Source: Bacteroidaceae bacterium
Lineage (GTDB): Bacteria > Bacteroidota > Bacteroidia > Bacteroidales > Bacteroidaceae
Assembly: GCA_017650105.1 (NCBI GenBank)
Contig: JAGCFO010000011.1
Coordinates: forward strand, 1-64,000
Length of the DNA: 64,000 nucleotides
Direction: 5' to 3'
Shown here piece by piece: positions 10,301-17,661 of the stretch (positions are counted from its first letter, which is position 1; the number at the start of each line of letters is the position of its first letter). Below the pieces are notes generated by a model that was given only the letters and a program-made list of their open reading frames with translations, was not told where the DNA came from and did not search any database. The position numbers and the translations under genes are program-made.

Positions 10301-10979
10301 CTCGGGAACCCTCTTAAATTGCTACAACTTAGGTGAAGTCACCTCTAACTATACTGACCACTCATATATGGGAGGTATCTGCGGAAGCAACGGAAGTGTC
10401 GTCTCCCACTGCTACAACTTGGGAAGAGTCGATGGCTATGCCTACGTGGGTGCTATCTGTGGAAGTAGTTCCAGTAACACTCTCGTCACGCAAAACTTCT
10501 ACCTAGCCAACACGGCTCGGTCGCATCTCCTTTACGGCACTTCAGACGGAGGTGTCGTCCAGTATGGTATAGGCACCAAAAACTATAATGAGAATCTTGC
10601 CGACGTGGAGGGAAAAACAATCAGCGCCACCTCCGGCGAGTTCTCCTCCGGCGCCATCTGCTATGCCCTGAACGACAACAGCAGCACGGGCGACAACCTT
10701 GTATGGTTCCAGACGCTCGGCACCGACGCCTCACCTCTCCTCGAAGGGCTCGTTGTCTACTACGATGTCGCTACCGAAAGCTACACCAACACGGCTCCTC
10801 CCATCATTGAGCCCGGCGACGTGAACGGCGACGGTGAGGTGAATGTCTCCGACGTGACGATGCTCGTGAGCATCATCCTCGGCAACACACCGATGATAGA
10901 TGCCGCCGACGTGAACGGCGACGGCGAGGTGAACGTCTCTGACGTTACCGCCCTCGTGAGCATCATCCTCGGCAACTGA
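7365..10979 (+). CDS. Large secreted GLUG/zinc-ribbon-like repeat protein with tandem dockerin-like motifs
   Basis: 1204 residues with a signal peptide (about 1-21). Residues 30-330 and about 735-1120 are GLUG-type repeats (recurrent GGIVGS/GGICGS, ending in NCYN or SHCYNLG), expected to form a right-handed beta-helix-like stalk. Between them, residues 450-700 hold five about 51-residue repeats each with YWYCS.CN.Y and CT, plus a final CTRCG. Two dockerin-like EF motifs (near 1152 and 1183) close the protein. This is a probable surface adhesin; the ligand is unknown. The Cys pairs could bind metal or form disulfides outside the cell. Confidence 0.85.
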   Translation: MKTRIIPFLLALLLTALSAKAANGTWAGNGTQSDPYQIADLADIQALSTAVGEGETFAGQFFLVTADINGIDAPIGTNTTPFCGTFDGGSHFLTLAINTSAQGSWALFSKLGEGAHIRNVYTRGSVVNTHTSGYTAGIVGSATGTEESPIVIDNCHNEASVRRNMGVLGGVLAYGGGNVTVMNSTNAGKLTGTQTGKSGIIVGGIVGSMKAPGMVTNCCFGDTILTPLLPNALGNYAHVGGIVGVLKDGCTVSNVCNLGEIVPSDNVQNMSNITTYLGNIVGYVESNAAVEYGYFAYSSPFNIRACGTSSASDATYRYLDYFYGDRMLQNEFPFVVEDVTETLSAYASENGLPTWKSNSLPRWLDIIPDSRKGYYYLFVTQPSVGSISPANRTLVREGGTVTLSYESDNHVTPCSWRVEYYSGYGTIPVASGSFEMPDDDVEISVVLHQLTHGEAVPVTCTSDGNLEYWYCSVCNTYYLDEACTQPAPEESVFLPALGHNLTHKVAAEATCTTDGNVEYWYCSNCHTYFLDEDCTQAAPEEDVIFPALGHQLTHKEAVESTCTAGGNLEYWYCSRCNVYYLDEACTQAVPEEEVLFPPLGHQLTHVDAVPVTCTSAGNAEYWYCSRCNTYFLDEACTQSAPAEEVLFAALGHDLEHFEATESSCEEGCLEHWHCKRCDRYFFDEECTDETTAEVVHTALGHVYEDHFCTRCGKGEPAELAEDGYYEIENVGNLYWFASHVNEGNNESNARLMNDITINESVLTSTGILNTSTSSSHRVWTPIGVQGCNFKGIFDGQNHTISGLYMTTGSYIGLIAYAANATIANVTIADSYLAGSGNVGFICGNAVNVGDTIRNCHVTSGRIIASGNYCGGICGYLNGGYISGCTNKATIKGDDVGNGRDLGGIVGAADYPTCVIQECVNNGQVLQDYKSTQYFYGGGIAGLNKGLITRCFNTAKIVQYSPSWNANSSSRYVGGITGSNSGTLLNCYNLGEVTSNYTDHSYMGGICGSNGSVVSHCYNLGRVDGYAYVGAICGSSSSNTLVTQNFYLANTARSHLLYGTSDGGVVQYGIGTKNYNENLADVEGKTISATSGEFSSGAICYALNDNSSTGDNLVWFQTLGTDASPLLEGLVVYYDVATESYTNTAPPIIEPGDVNGDGEVNVSDVTMLVSIILGNTPMIDAADVNGDGEVNVSDVTALVSIILGN
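8712..9470 (+). repeat. Five in-frame 153-bp repeats encoding CxxC modules
   Basis: Units start at 8712, 8865, 9018, 9171 and 9324, each beginning LTH or LEH and ending LGH, with YWYCS.C and LDEACTQ inside. The spacing is exactly 51 codons in the first four units; the fifth is two codons shorter and divergent. Units are similar but not identical in DNA, so amplification is not recent. Confidence 0.85.
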
Positions 10980-11033
10980 TAGGTCGACGGTTTCACCCCC
11001 ATCATCCCACAGAATACAATCCAAACAAAAAGA

Positions 11034-12152
11034 ATGACAGATATGAGCAAGACTATCCTTGACGTCAATGCACACATGCACACCCCCTATTCGTTCAGCG
11101 CGTTCGACAGCGTGCGCCAGGCGCTCGACATGGCGGCGGAAGAGAACGTGCGCGTGGTGGGCATCAACGACTTCTACAGCCTCGACGGCTATGCTGAGTG
11201 GAGCCGCGAGTGTGCAGCGCGTCACCTGTACCCCCTCTTCAACATCGAGTTCATCTCGCTCTGGCAGGAAGCCCAGCGCGACGGGCTGCGTATCAACGAC
11301 CCCAACAATCCCGGGCGCACCTACCTGAGCGGCAAGGGGCTGGCGTTCCCCTCGACGCTGACAGGGCGCGAGGCGCAGATGCTGAGCGACGTGCGCGAGG
11401 AGAGCAACCGGCAGGTGGGGCGCATGTGTGAGCGCCTCAACACCCTCCTCACTGAACGCAAGGCAGGCTTCAGCCTGTCGTACGACAGCATAGTGAAAGA
11501 CCTCACGCGCGGCTCCATCCGCGAACGGCATCTCGCCAAGGCCCTGCGCCTGGCTGTGGAGGAGAAGTGCGGCACCGACGACGCGCGCATGGAGATGTAC
11601 GAGACGCTCTGCGGCAAGCCGCTGAAGAGCGCACCCTCCGACATCGCAAGCATCGAAAACGAGCTGCGCGGCAATCTGCTGAAGGCGGGAGGCGCCGCCT
11701 TCGTGCCTGAGGAGCCCAGCGCGTTCCTGCCCGTCGACGTGGTGAAGCACATCATCGAGGCAGCAGGAGGCATGCCCACCTATCCCTTCCTTGCCGACGA
11801 CGCCAAGGGGATGTTCACCGACTTCGAGGGCGACCTGCAGCGGTGTGCCGACACGCTGAAGCGCATGGGCATACGCAGCGCGGAGTTCATCACCACGCGC
11901 AACACCACAGCCGTGCTGGAGCAGTATGCCACCTATCTGGAGGACGAGGGCTTCACCGTCACCTTCGGCTCGGAGCACAACACCCCCGCCATGGAGCCCA
12001 TCCGCCTGCGCACACGCGACAACGCCGAGGGACTGAGCGAGAAGCTGAGAGAGATAAACTACCGCGGAGCATGCCGCGTGGCTGCACATCAGAGCGGCAG
12101 CGACAGTATGGAACTGGGAGAAGAACTGATACAGAAGAGAATAAGCGAATAA
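11034..12152 (+). CDS. PHP-domain protein
   Basis: 372 residues. The N-terminus has a PHP-type metal motif, NAHMHTPYSFSAF, followed by VVGINDF, and a late HQSGSDS. PHP proteins are metal-dependent phosphoesterases, but this branch has no assigned substrate. It follows the preceding stop by only 54 nt with no promoter seen, and its stop is 9 nt before the aldolase-dehydrogenase gene, so it probably acts with that enzyme. ATGs at 11034 and 11043 are both possible starts. Confidence 0.75.
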   Translation: MTDMSKTILDVNAHMHTPYSFSAFDSVRQALDMAAEENVRVVGINDFYSLDGYAEWSRECAARHLYPLFNIEFISLWQEAQRDGLRINDPNNPGRTYLSGKGLAFPSTLTGREAQMLSDVREESNRQVGRMCERLNTLLTERKAGFSLSYDSIVKDLTRGSIRERHLAKALRLAVEEKCGTDDARMEMYETLCGKPLKSAPSDIASIENELRGNLLKAGGAAFVPEEPSAFLPVDVVKHIIEAAGGMPTYPFLADDAKGMFTDFEGDLQRCADTLKRMGIRSAEFITTRNTTAVLEQYATYLEDEGFTVTFGSEHNTPAMEPIRLRTRDNAEGLSEKLREINYRGACRVAAHQSGSDSMELGEELIQKRISE

Positions 12153-12161
12153 AGAAAAGGA

Positions 12162-14126
12162 ATGATGAAAGAGATTGAAGAACTTGTCCGCATATCCCGC
12201 AAGTACGGGCAGGACAGCCGGCTGGTGATAGCAGGAGGTGGAAACACATCGTATAAGAACGAAGAGAAACTGTGGGTGAAGGCGAGCGGTCACGCGCTGG
12301 CAACCATCACGGAAGATGGCTTTGCCGTGCTCGACCGTGCGCTCCTCAACCCCATGGGCGAGAAGGTGTACAGCGCCGACGTGGCGCAGCGCGAGGAGCA
12401 GGTGAAGAACGACCTCGCCTCGGCATGCATCACCCGCGACAGGCGCCCGAGCGTAGAAACATCGCTTCACAACTGCATGCGCTTCGCCTACGTGGTGCAC
12501 CTGCACCCCACGCTGGTGAACGGGCTGATGTGCTCGGCGCAGGCCGAGGAGCGCTGCAGGGAACTGTTCCCCGACGCGCTCTACATTGAATATACCGACC
12601 CGGGCTACACCCTCTTCAAGAAGGTGTACGACCGTACCGAGGCCTACCGCGCAGCACGCGGCGAGGAGCCGCATGTCATCATGCTGCAGAACCACGGCGT
12701 GTTTGTGGGCGCCGACACCACGGAGGAGATAGAGCGCATCTATGCCGATATGCTCCAGCGCCTGGAGGAAGCCCTCTCGGAACCCCTTCCCGAAGGGGAG
12801 GTGCCCATAGGAGAAGAGGTGTGCGAGGTGATTCCTGCCATACGACAGATGCTCTCGCGCAAGGGCAGGGGACTGAAGACGCTGAAGGTGACGAACAACG
12901 CCCTCGTCGACAGGTTCTGCCAGAGCGAGGAGGCCTTCGGCAAGGTGGCAGCACCCTTCACACCCGACATCATCGTCTACTGCAAGTCGGAGTACATATA
13001 CCTTGCTGCCGACAGCACGGAGGCCTTGCTGCAGCAGGCAGAGCAGAAGATTGAGGAGTACGTGGCCCGCAGGGGACACACGCCCAAGGTGCTGCTCATG
13101 CGCGGCATAGGGCTGGTGGCTGTGGGCGACCATGCTGCCAACGCCGGCATCATCACCGACGTGTTCACCGATGCCCTGAAGGTGGCAGCCTATGCCCAGT
13201 CGTTCGGAGGCGAGCACCCGATGACGGCAGGGCAGATAGCGTTCATCGACAACTGGGAGGTGGAGAACTATCGCCGCAAGGTGAGCGCGGGCACGACGGC
13301 AGGACGCATGAACGGCAAGACGGTGATCGTCACCGGCGCGGCACAGGGCTTCGGCGAAGGCATCGCCCGCGAGCTGATGAAGGAGGGAGCCAACATCGTG
13401 GTTGCCGATCTGAACGAGACGGCAGGCATGCGCACGGCAGACTCGTTCAACGAGACGGCACGCAACAACCGCGCCATCTTCGTGAAGACCAACGTGAGCG
13501 AGATGGCAAGCCTGCAGAACCTCATGCGCACCACCATCCTGCACTTCGGCGCCCTCGACACCTTCGTGAGCAATGCCGGCGTGCTGCGCGCCGGAGGGCT
13601 GGAGGCGATGACACCCGAGAACTTCGAGTTCGTCACCCGCATCAACTATATGGCCTACTTCTACTGCGCCAAGGTGGCAAGCCACGTGATGAAGATAGAG
13701 ACCCAGTACGACCCCGAATACTTTGCCGACATCGTGCAGGTGAACTCGAAGAGCGGCCTACGCGGCTCGAAAGCCAACTTCGCCTATGCCGGAGGGAAGT
13801 TCGGAGGCATCGGGCTCACGCAGTCGTTTGCCCTCGAGCTGGCGCCCTTCAGGGTGAAGGTGAACAGCGTCTGCCCCGGCAACTACTACGACGGGCCCCT
13901 CTGGAGCGACCCCGTGAACGGCCTCTTCATACAATACCTGAATGCCGGCAAGGTGCCCGGCGCCAAGACGGTGGACGACGTGAAGGAGTTCTACCTCGCC
14001 CAGGTGCCCATGCGCAAGGGATGCAACCCGCTCGACGTGACGCGCGCCATCCTCTACTGCATAGAGCAGACCAACGAGACAGGGCAGGCCATCCCCATCA
14101 CGGGAGGGCAGGTAATGCTCTCGTGA
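12162..14126 (+). CDS. Bifunctional class II aldolase / short-chain dehydrogenase (rhamnulose-1-phosphate aldolase-lactaldehyde dehydrogenase type)
   Basis: 654 residues. Residues 1-375 are a class II aldolase/adducin domain with Zn-type HLHP and QNHGV motifs. Residues 383-654 are an SDR domain with the NAD motif TGAAQGFGEG (390-399) and the catalytic pair Y542-K546 in YAGGK, with a preceding NSKSG serine region. Fusions of this design cleave L-rhamnulose-1-phosphate to DHAP and L-lactaldehyde and oxidise the aldehyde. This fits the rhaB-rhaA operon at 30-34 kb, which lacks an aldolase. Assignment to rhamnose rather than another deoxy sugar is inference. Confidence 0.85.
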   Translation: MMKEIEELVRISRKYGQDSRLVIAGGGNTSYKNEEKLWVKASGHALATITEDGFAVLDRALLNPMGEKVYSADVAQREEQVKNDLASACITRDRRPSVETSLHNCMRFAYVVHLHPTLVNGLMCSAQAEERCRELFPDALYIEYTDPGYTLFKKVYDRTEAYRAARGEEPHVIMLQNHGVFVGADTTEEIERIYADMLQRLEEALSEPLPEGEVPIGEEVCEVIPAIRQMLSRKGRGLKTLKVTNNALVDRFCQSEEAFGKVAAPFTPDIIVYCKSEYIYLAADSTEALLQQAEQKIEEYVARRGHTPKVLLMRGIGLVAVGDHAANAGIITDVFTDALKVAAYAQSFGGEHPMTAGQIAFIDNWEVENYRRKVSAGTTAGRMNGKTVIVTGAAQGFGEGIARELMKEGANIVVADLNETAGMRTADSFNETARNNRAIFVKTNVSEMASLQNLMRTTILHFGALDTFVSNAGVLRAGGLEAMTPENFEFVTRINYMAYFYCAKVASHVMKIETQYDPEYFADIVQVNSKSGLRGSKANFAYAGGKFGGIGLTQSFALELAPFRVKVNSVCPGNYYDGPLWSDPVNGLFIQYLNAGKVPGAKTVDDVKEFYLAQVPMRKGCNPLDVTRAILYCIEQTNETGQAIPITGGQVMLS

Positions 14127-14143
14127 GGCAGAGGGCTGCAGGC

Positions 14144-14695
14144 ATGAGAGTGGAAGAGATAGAGATTGTGCGCAGCCGGAGGCGTACGCTGGCGCTGCAG
14201 GTGACGGGCGAGGGGCACATCGTTGCCCGCGCTCCCCTGCGTATGCCGCTGAGTGAAATCTATGCCTTCGCCCGCTCGAAGGAGGCGTGGCTCGACGAGA
14301 AGGTAGCCCTGCGCAAGGCGCTCGCCTCCTCGCAGCAGCCCAAGCTGACAGCCGACGAGCGCAAGGCGCTGCTCCGGCAGGCACGCGACGTCATACCCCA
14401 GCGCGTCAGACACTACGCCCCGCTCGTAGGCGTGAGCTGTCGCAGCGTCACGCTGCGGTTCCAGCGCACGAGATGGGGCAGCTGCTCCTCGACGGGAGGG
14501 CTGAACTTCAACTGCCTGCTCATGCTGGCACCAAGCGAGGTGCTCGACTACGTGGTGGTGCACGAGCTCTGTCATCGCAAGGAGATGAACCACTCGGCAC
14601 GGTTCTGGGCAGAGGTGGAGCGCGTCTGCCCCGACTGGCGCCTGCATCGCCGCTGGCTCAGGGAGAAGGGTTCGGCGCTCCTGCGGCGCGTGTGA
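14144..14695 (+). CDS. YgjP-type (DUF45) metallopeptidase-like protein
   Basis: 183 residues from ATG 14144; the same frame extends upstream but overlaps the aldolase gene, so this first internal ATG, 17 nt after its stop, is preferred. TRWGSCSS and the gluzincin-like HELCHRKEMNHSARFW are hallmarks of the YgjP/WLM family, whose members are putative Zn proteases. Substrate is unknown. It is probably translated from the same transcript as the two genes before it. Confidence 0.8.
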   Translation: MRVEEIEIVRSRRRTLALQVTGEGHIVARAPLRMPLSEIYAFARSKEAWLDEKVALRKALASSQQPKLTADERKALLRQARDVIPQRVRHYAPLVGVSCRSVTLRFQRTRWGSCSSTGGLNFNCLLMLAPSEVLDYVVVHELCHRKEMNHSARFWAEVERVCPDWRLHRRWLREKGSALLRRV

Positions 14696-14792
14696 GGCAG
14701 GGGGGAGGAGCCCATGCTCCCTCGTCGGGAGCGGGATAGGGAGATTTCTGCTCCCAAATGAAAAAATCATAAGAAAAAAAGACGGATTTTTC

Positions 14793-14823
14793 TTGCTTTC
14801 ATCGTGCATTCCCCTTATCTTTG
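14793..14823 (+). promoter_or_regulatory. Bacteroidetes promoter for the SGNH hydrolase gene
   Basis: TTG (14793-14795), 20 nt, TATCTTTG (14816-14823). The predicted start of transcription is near 14830, which rules out an upstream ATG at 14804 and fixes the start at 14900. Confidence 0.75.
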
Positions 14824-14899
14824 CAGCATAAGAGGAAGAAGCCCTTCTCAGCGTTATGTGCAGATGGCTGACGTCCTCGTAACCAACGAAATAGCAATT

Positions 14900-15760
14900 A
14901 TGAACCAGAGAAAGAACATTCGCCTTGTGCTGCTGATGATGCTTGCCGTCGTATTCCTCCTTCCCGGCGAGGCCGATGCGCGCACAAAGAAAAAGGAGCA
15001 GGCAAAGGTGCCCGAAATCATGAGTCAGTGGAACGGCAAGAAGGTTGCCTATCTGGGCGACTCCATCACCGACGCCAACCAGCTGAACTGGCAGAACGTC
15101 TTCTGGAATTTCCTCAAGGACATACTCGGCATTGAGCCCTACGTCTACGGCATCAATGGGCATCAGATGAACCAGATAATAGGGCAGGCTGAAAAGCTGG
15201 AGGCCGAGCACGGGCAGGACGTGGACGCCATCATAGTTTTTGTGGGTACCAACGACTACAATGCTCATCTGCCCATAGGCGAATGGTATGAGGAGAAAGC
15301 CGAGCGCACCTTCGACGACGGACCCATTGAGGTTACACGCAAGCACCGAGTGATGAACACCGACGAATCGACCTTCTGCGGGCGCACCAACAACGTGATG
15401 TCGTATCTCAAGCATCACTTCCCCACAAAGCAGATCATCTTCCTCACACCCCTCCACAGAGGATACGCCACCTTCGGCGACAAGAACATACAGCCCGACG
15501 AGTCGTTTGCCAACTCGCTGGGATACTACATCGACGACTATGTGCAGGCCATCCGCGAGGCTGGCAGCCTGTGGGCAATACCCGTCATCGACCTCTTCAC
15601 CATCAGCGGGCTCTACCCGCTGGAGAAGGAGCAGCTCGTCTACTTCCGCAATCCTGAGCGTGACGCCCTCCATCCCAACACCGAGGGACACCGCCGTATG
15701 GCCTACGCCATCGCCTACCAGCTGCTCGGATACCCCGCCTCGTTTGACTTCGCAGAATAA
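14900..15760 (+). CDS. Secreted SGNH/GDSL-family hydrolase
   Basis: 286 residues from ATG 14900, chosen because it lies downstream of the promoter and opens a clear signal peptide (MNQRKNIRLVLLMMLAVVFL). Block I is YLGDSITD with the nucleophilic Ser, block III has VGTNDY, and block V is DALHP with the catalytic Asp and His. The family includes carbohydrate esterases and lipases; an esterase acting on acetylated glycans is plausible in this setting but not shown. Confidence 0.85.
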   Translation: MNQRKNIRLVLLMMLAVVFLLPGEADARTKKKEQAKVPEIMSQWNGKKVAYLGDSITDANQLNWQNVFWNFLKDILGIEPYVYGINGHQMNQIIGQAEKLEAEHGQDVDAIIVFVGTNDYNAHLPIGEWYEEKAERTFDDGPIEVTRKHRVMNTDESTFCGRTNNVMSYLKHHFPTKQIIFLTPLHRGYATFGDKNIQPDESFANSLGYYIDDYVQAIREAGSLWAIPVIDLFTISGLYPLEKEQLVYFRNPERDALHPNTEGHRRMAYAIAYQLLGYPASFDFAE

Positions 15761-15801
15761 AGCGAAAAGTTTCAGCAAAAAACAATATAGGCATTAAAGA
15801 T

Positions 15802-16848
15802 ATGAAGATTCGAATTCTCTTTGCTTCAGTAGTCTCCTTTATAATCCTCCTGGGTGCTTGCCAGTCCCAGCCCGAATACTGCACAGTCAAGGGTACCATC
15901 AAGGGTGTCAACGAAGGGGAAAAACTTCAATTGACGGATGCGTTTGACCATTTCAAGGTGATTGAGACAGTCAGAGTCAAAAATGGAACTTTCGAGTTTC
16001 ATCCACACATATCGGTTCCTACCCATGCGTATTTGTACACAGAGCAAGGTATGCAGCTGAAGGACTTCCTTCTGGAGCCGGGAACGATTATCGCGAATGT
16101 GGATGCCACGGATGATGAGGATTATGCTACCCATGCGACGGGAACGCCTTCCAACGATCTGCTCGTCAAGATACGAGAGCTGTATAGAAGTGGAGATGCA
16201 GATGCTGCCACAGCGCTCAGGGATGAGGTTATGAATGCCAAAGAGACAGGTATTCTGGCGCTTTATTATGCCGACGGACACGGCGCTACTGCCGTTCAGG
16301 GACTGAGTGCTCTCAACCGTCTGTCGCCGGACATAGCAGCTAAGCCTTTTATTGCCGAATTGCGGGATGAGTTGACACGCCGTGCGCGAACGGAACCTGC
16401 GCCAGAAGGCAGCGGCAGCGCGAACTATTTCATTGATTTGGAGTTTCCCGATGTTGACGGCAATGTGATAAGCCTGAGTTCTGTGGTGAACAATCCGGCT
16501 AACCGCTACGTCATTCTTGACTTCTGGGCCACCTGGTGCGGACCTTGCAGGGAGTCCATTCCCGAATTGACGGCGCTCTATGATAAGTATCACGAGAAAG
16601 GGCTGGAAATCTACTCCGTCTCGGAAGACCAGAATGAGGAAAACTGGAAGTCCTTCCTCCCCGAGAGCGGGATGACCTGGATAAATGTGAGGGATGTCAA
16701 CCCTGGGCGTCAGGACGATAATGCCTGGGCAAAGTATGCCCTTCACGGCATTCCGACCACGCTGCTCTTAGACGGCGAGACGGGCGAAATCCTTCTGCGA
16801 GACGATTTGCAGAATATCGACACATTCATTTCGCCTCTGATGCAGTAA
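15802..16848 (+). CDS. Thioredoxin-like (TlpA/ResA-type) lipoprotein with DUF4369-like domain
   Basis: 348 residues. The signal ends in a lipobox with Cys at residue 20 (LLGAC). Residues 27-130 resemble DUF4369; residues 220-348 are a thioredoxin fold with WCGPC (C246, C249) and the cis-Pro region GIPTT. Such proteins are anchored in the periplasm and reduce disulfides or respond to oxidative stress. It starts 41 nt after the SGNH hydrolase, so the two may be cotranscribed. Confidence 0.88.
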   Translation: MKIRILFASVVSFIILLGACQSQPEYCTVKGTIKGVNEGEKLQLTDAFDHFKVIETVRVKNGTFEFHPHISVPTHAYLYTEQGMQLKDFLLEPGTIIANVDATDDEDYATHATGTPSNDLLVKIRELYRSGDADAATALRDEVMNAKETGILALYYADGHGATAVQGLSALNRLSPDIAAKPFIAELRDELTRRARTEPAPEGSGSANYFIDLEFPDVDGNVISLSSVVNNPANRYVILDFWATWCGPCRESIPELTALYDKYHEKGLEIYSVSEDQNEENWKSFLPESGMTWINVRDVNPGRQDDNAWAKYALHGIPTTLLLDGETGEILLRDDLQNIDTFISPLMQ

Positions 16849-16896
16849 GGAACAACAGTTTAGTTTGCACTTTTTTTTCAACAATCATACAAATAT

Positions 16897-17589
16897 ATGA
16901 ATCCAGGCACAATGACCATAGCCCAACTGAAGGATGCCGTGAAACAGCGGCACTCGGTGAGGCAATATCTCGACAAGCCTATCCCTGCCGACGTGGCGCA
17001 AGCCCTTCAGGAAGAGATCGACAAGGGTAACGCTGAGGGTGGGCTGCACATGCAGCTGGTGTTGAACGAGCCCAAAGCCTTCAGCAGTTTCCTCGCTCAC
17101 TACGGCAAGTTCAGCAACGTCTCGAACTACATAGCCCTCATCGGGCCAAAGGGAGAGCTGCTCGACGAGAAGCTGGGCTATTACGGCGAGCGCGTAGTGT
17201 TGCTGGCACAGCACCTGGGGCTCAACAGCTGCTGGGTAGGGCTTACCTACGCTAAGGTGAAGACCTCGTACGTGATAGGCGCCGACGAGAAGCTGGTGGC
17301 TGTCATAGCCCTCGGCTACGGAGCCACGCAGGGCACGCAGCACCGCTCGAAGAGCATGTCCGACGTGGCGCAGCTCACCGAGAACGCCGATCCCGACTGG
17401 TACAAGCAGGGCATACAGTGCGCCCTGCTGGCTCCCACAGCCACCAACCAGCAGAAATTCTACTTCTCCCGCATAGGGCATCGCGTGAGCGTGAAGGCAG
17501 GCACGGGATTCTTCTCGAAGATGGACCTCGGCATCGTGAAGTATCACTTCGAGATAGGCGCTGCCGACGAGGAGTTCCAGTGGGCATAG
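16897..17589 (+). CDS. Nitroreductase-family flavoprotein
   Basis: 230 residues. The N-terminal pattern KQRHSVRQYLDKPIP is the FMN-binding start of the nitroreductase fold, and GLNSCWVGLTY is a conserved mid-protein segment. These FMN enzymes reduce nitro compounds, quinones or enals with NAD(P)H; substrate cannot be predicted. A second Met at residue 6 is an alternative start. Confidence 0.85.
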   Translation: MNPGTMTIAQLKDAVKQRHSVRQYLDKPIPADVAQALQEEIDKGNAEGGLHMQLVLNEPKAFSSFLAHYGKFSNVSNYIALIGPKGELLDEKLGYYGERVVLLAQHLGLNSCWVGLTYAKVKTSYVIGADEKLVAVIALGYGATQGTQHRSKSMSDVAQLTENADPDWYKQGIQCALLAPTATNQQKFYFSRIGHRVSVKAGTGFFSKMDLGIVKYHFEIGAADEEFQWA

Positions 17590-17661
17590 CATCCTCCTCT
17601 TGAGGAACCCGCCGAAAACCCTCCCGCAAGATATCGAAAAAACCATTCAGACAATACAAAA

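Noticed and set aside
10731..13685. A very long open frame (984 codons) on the minus strand across the PHP and aldolase-dehydrogenase genes
   Set aside because: It is antisense to two well-supported enzymes, starts inside another gene and encodes a His/Ala/Val-rich composition without any motif. It arises from the GC-rich third positions of the real genes.
14054..15778. A 574-codon minus-strand frame across the metallopeptidase and SGNH hydrolase genes
   Set aside because: It runs antisense to two recognised families and across a good promoter, and has no recognisable domain.
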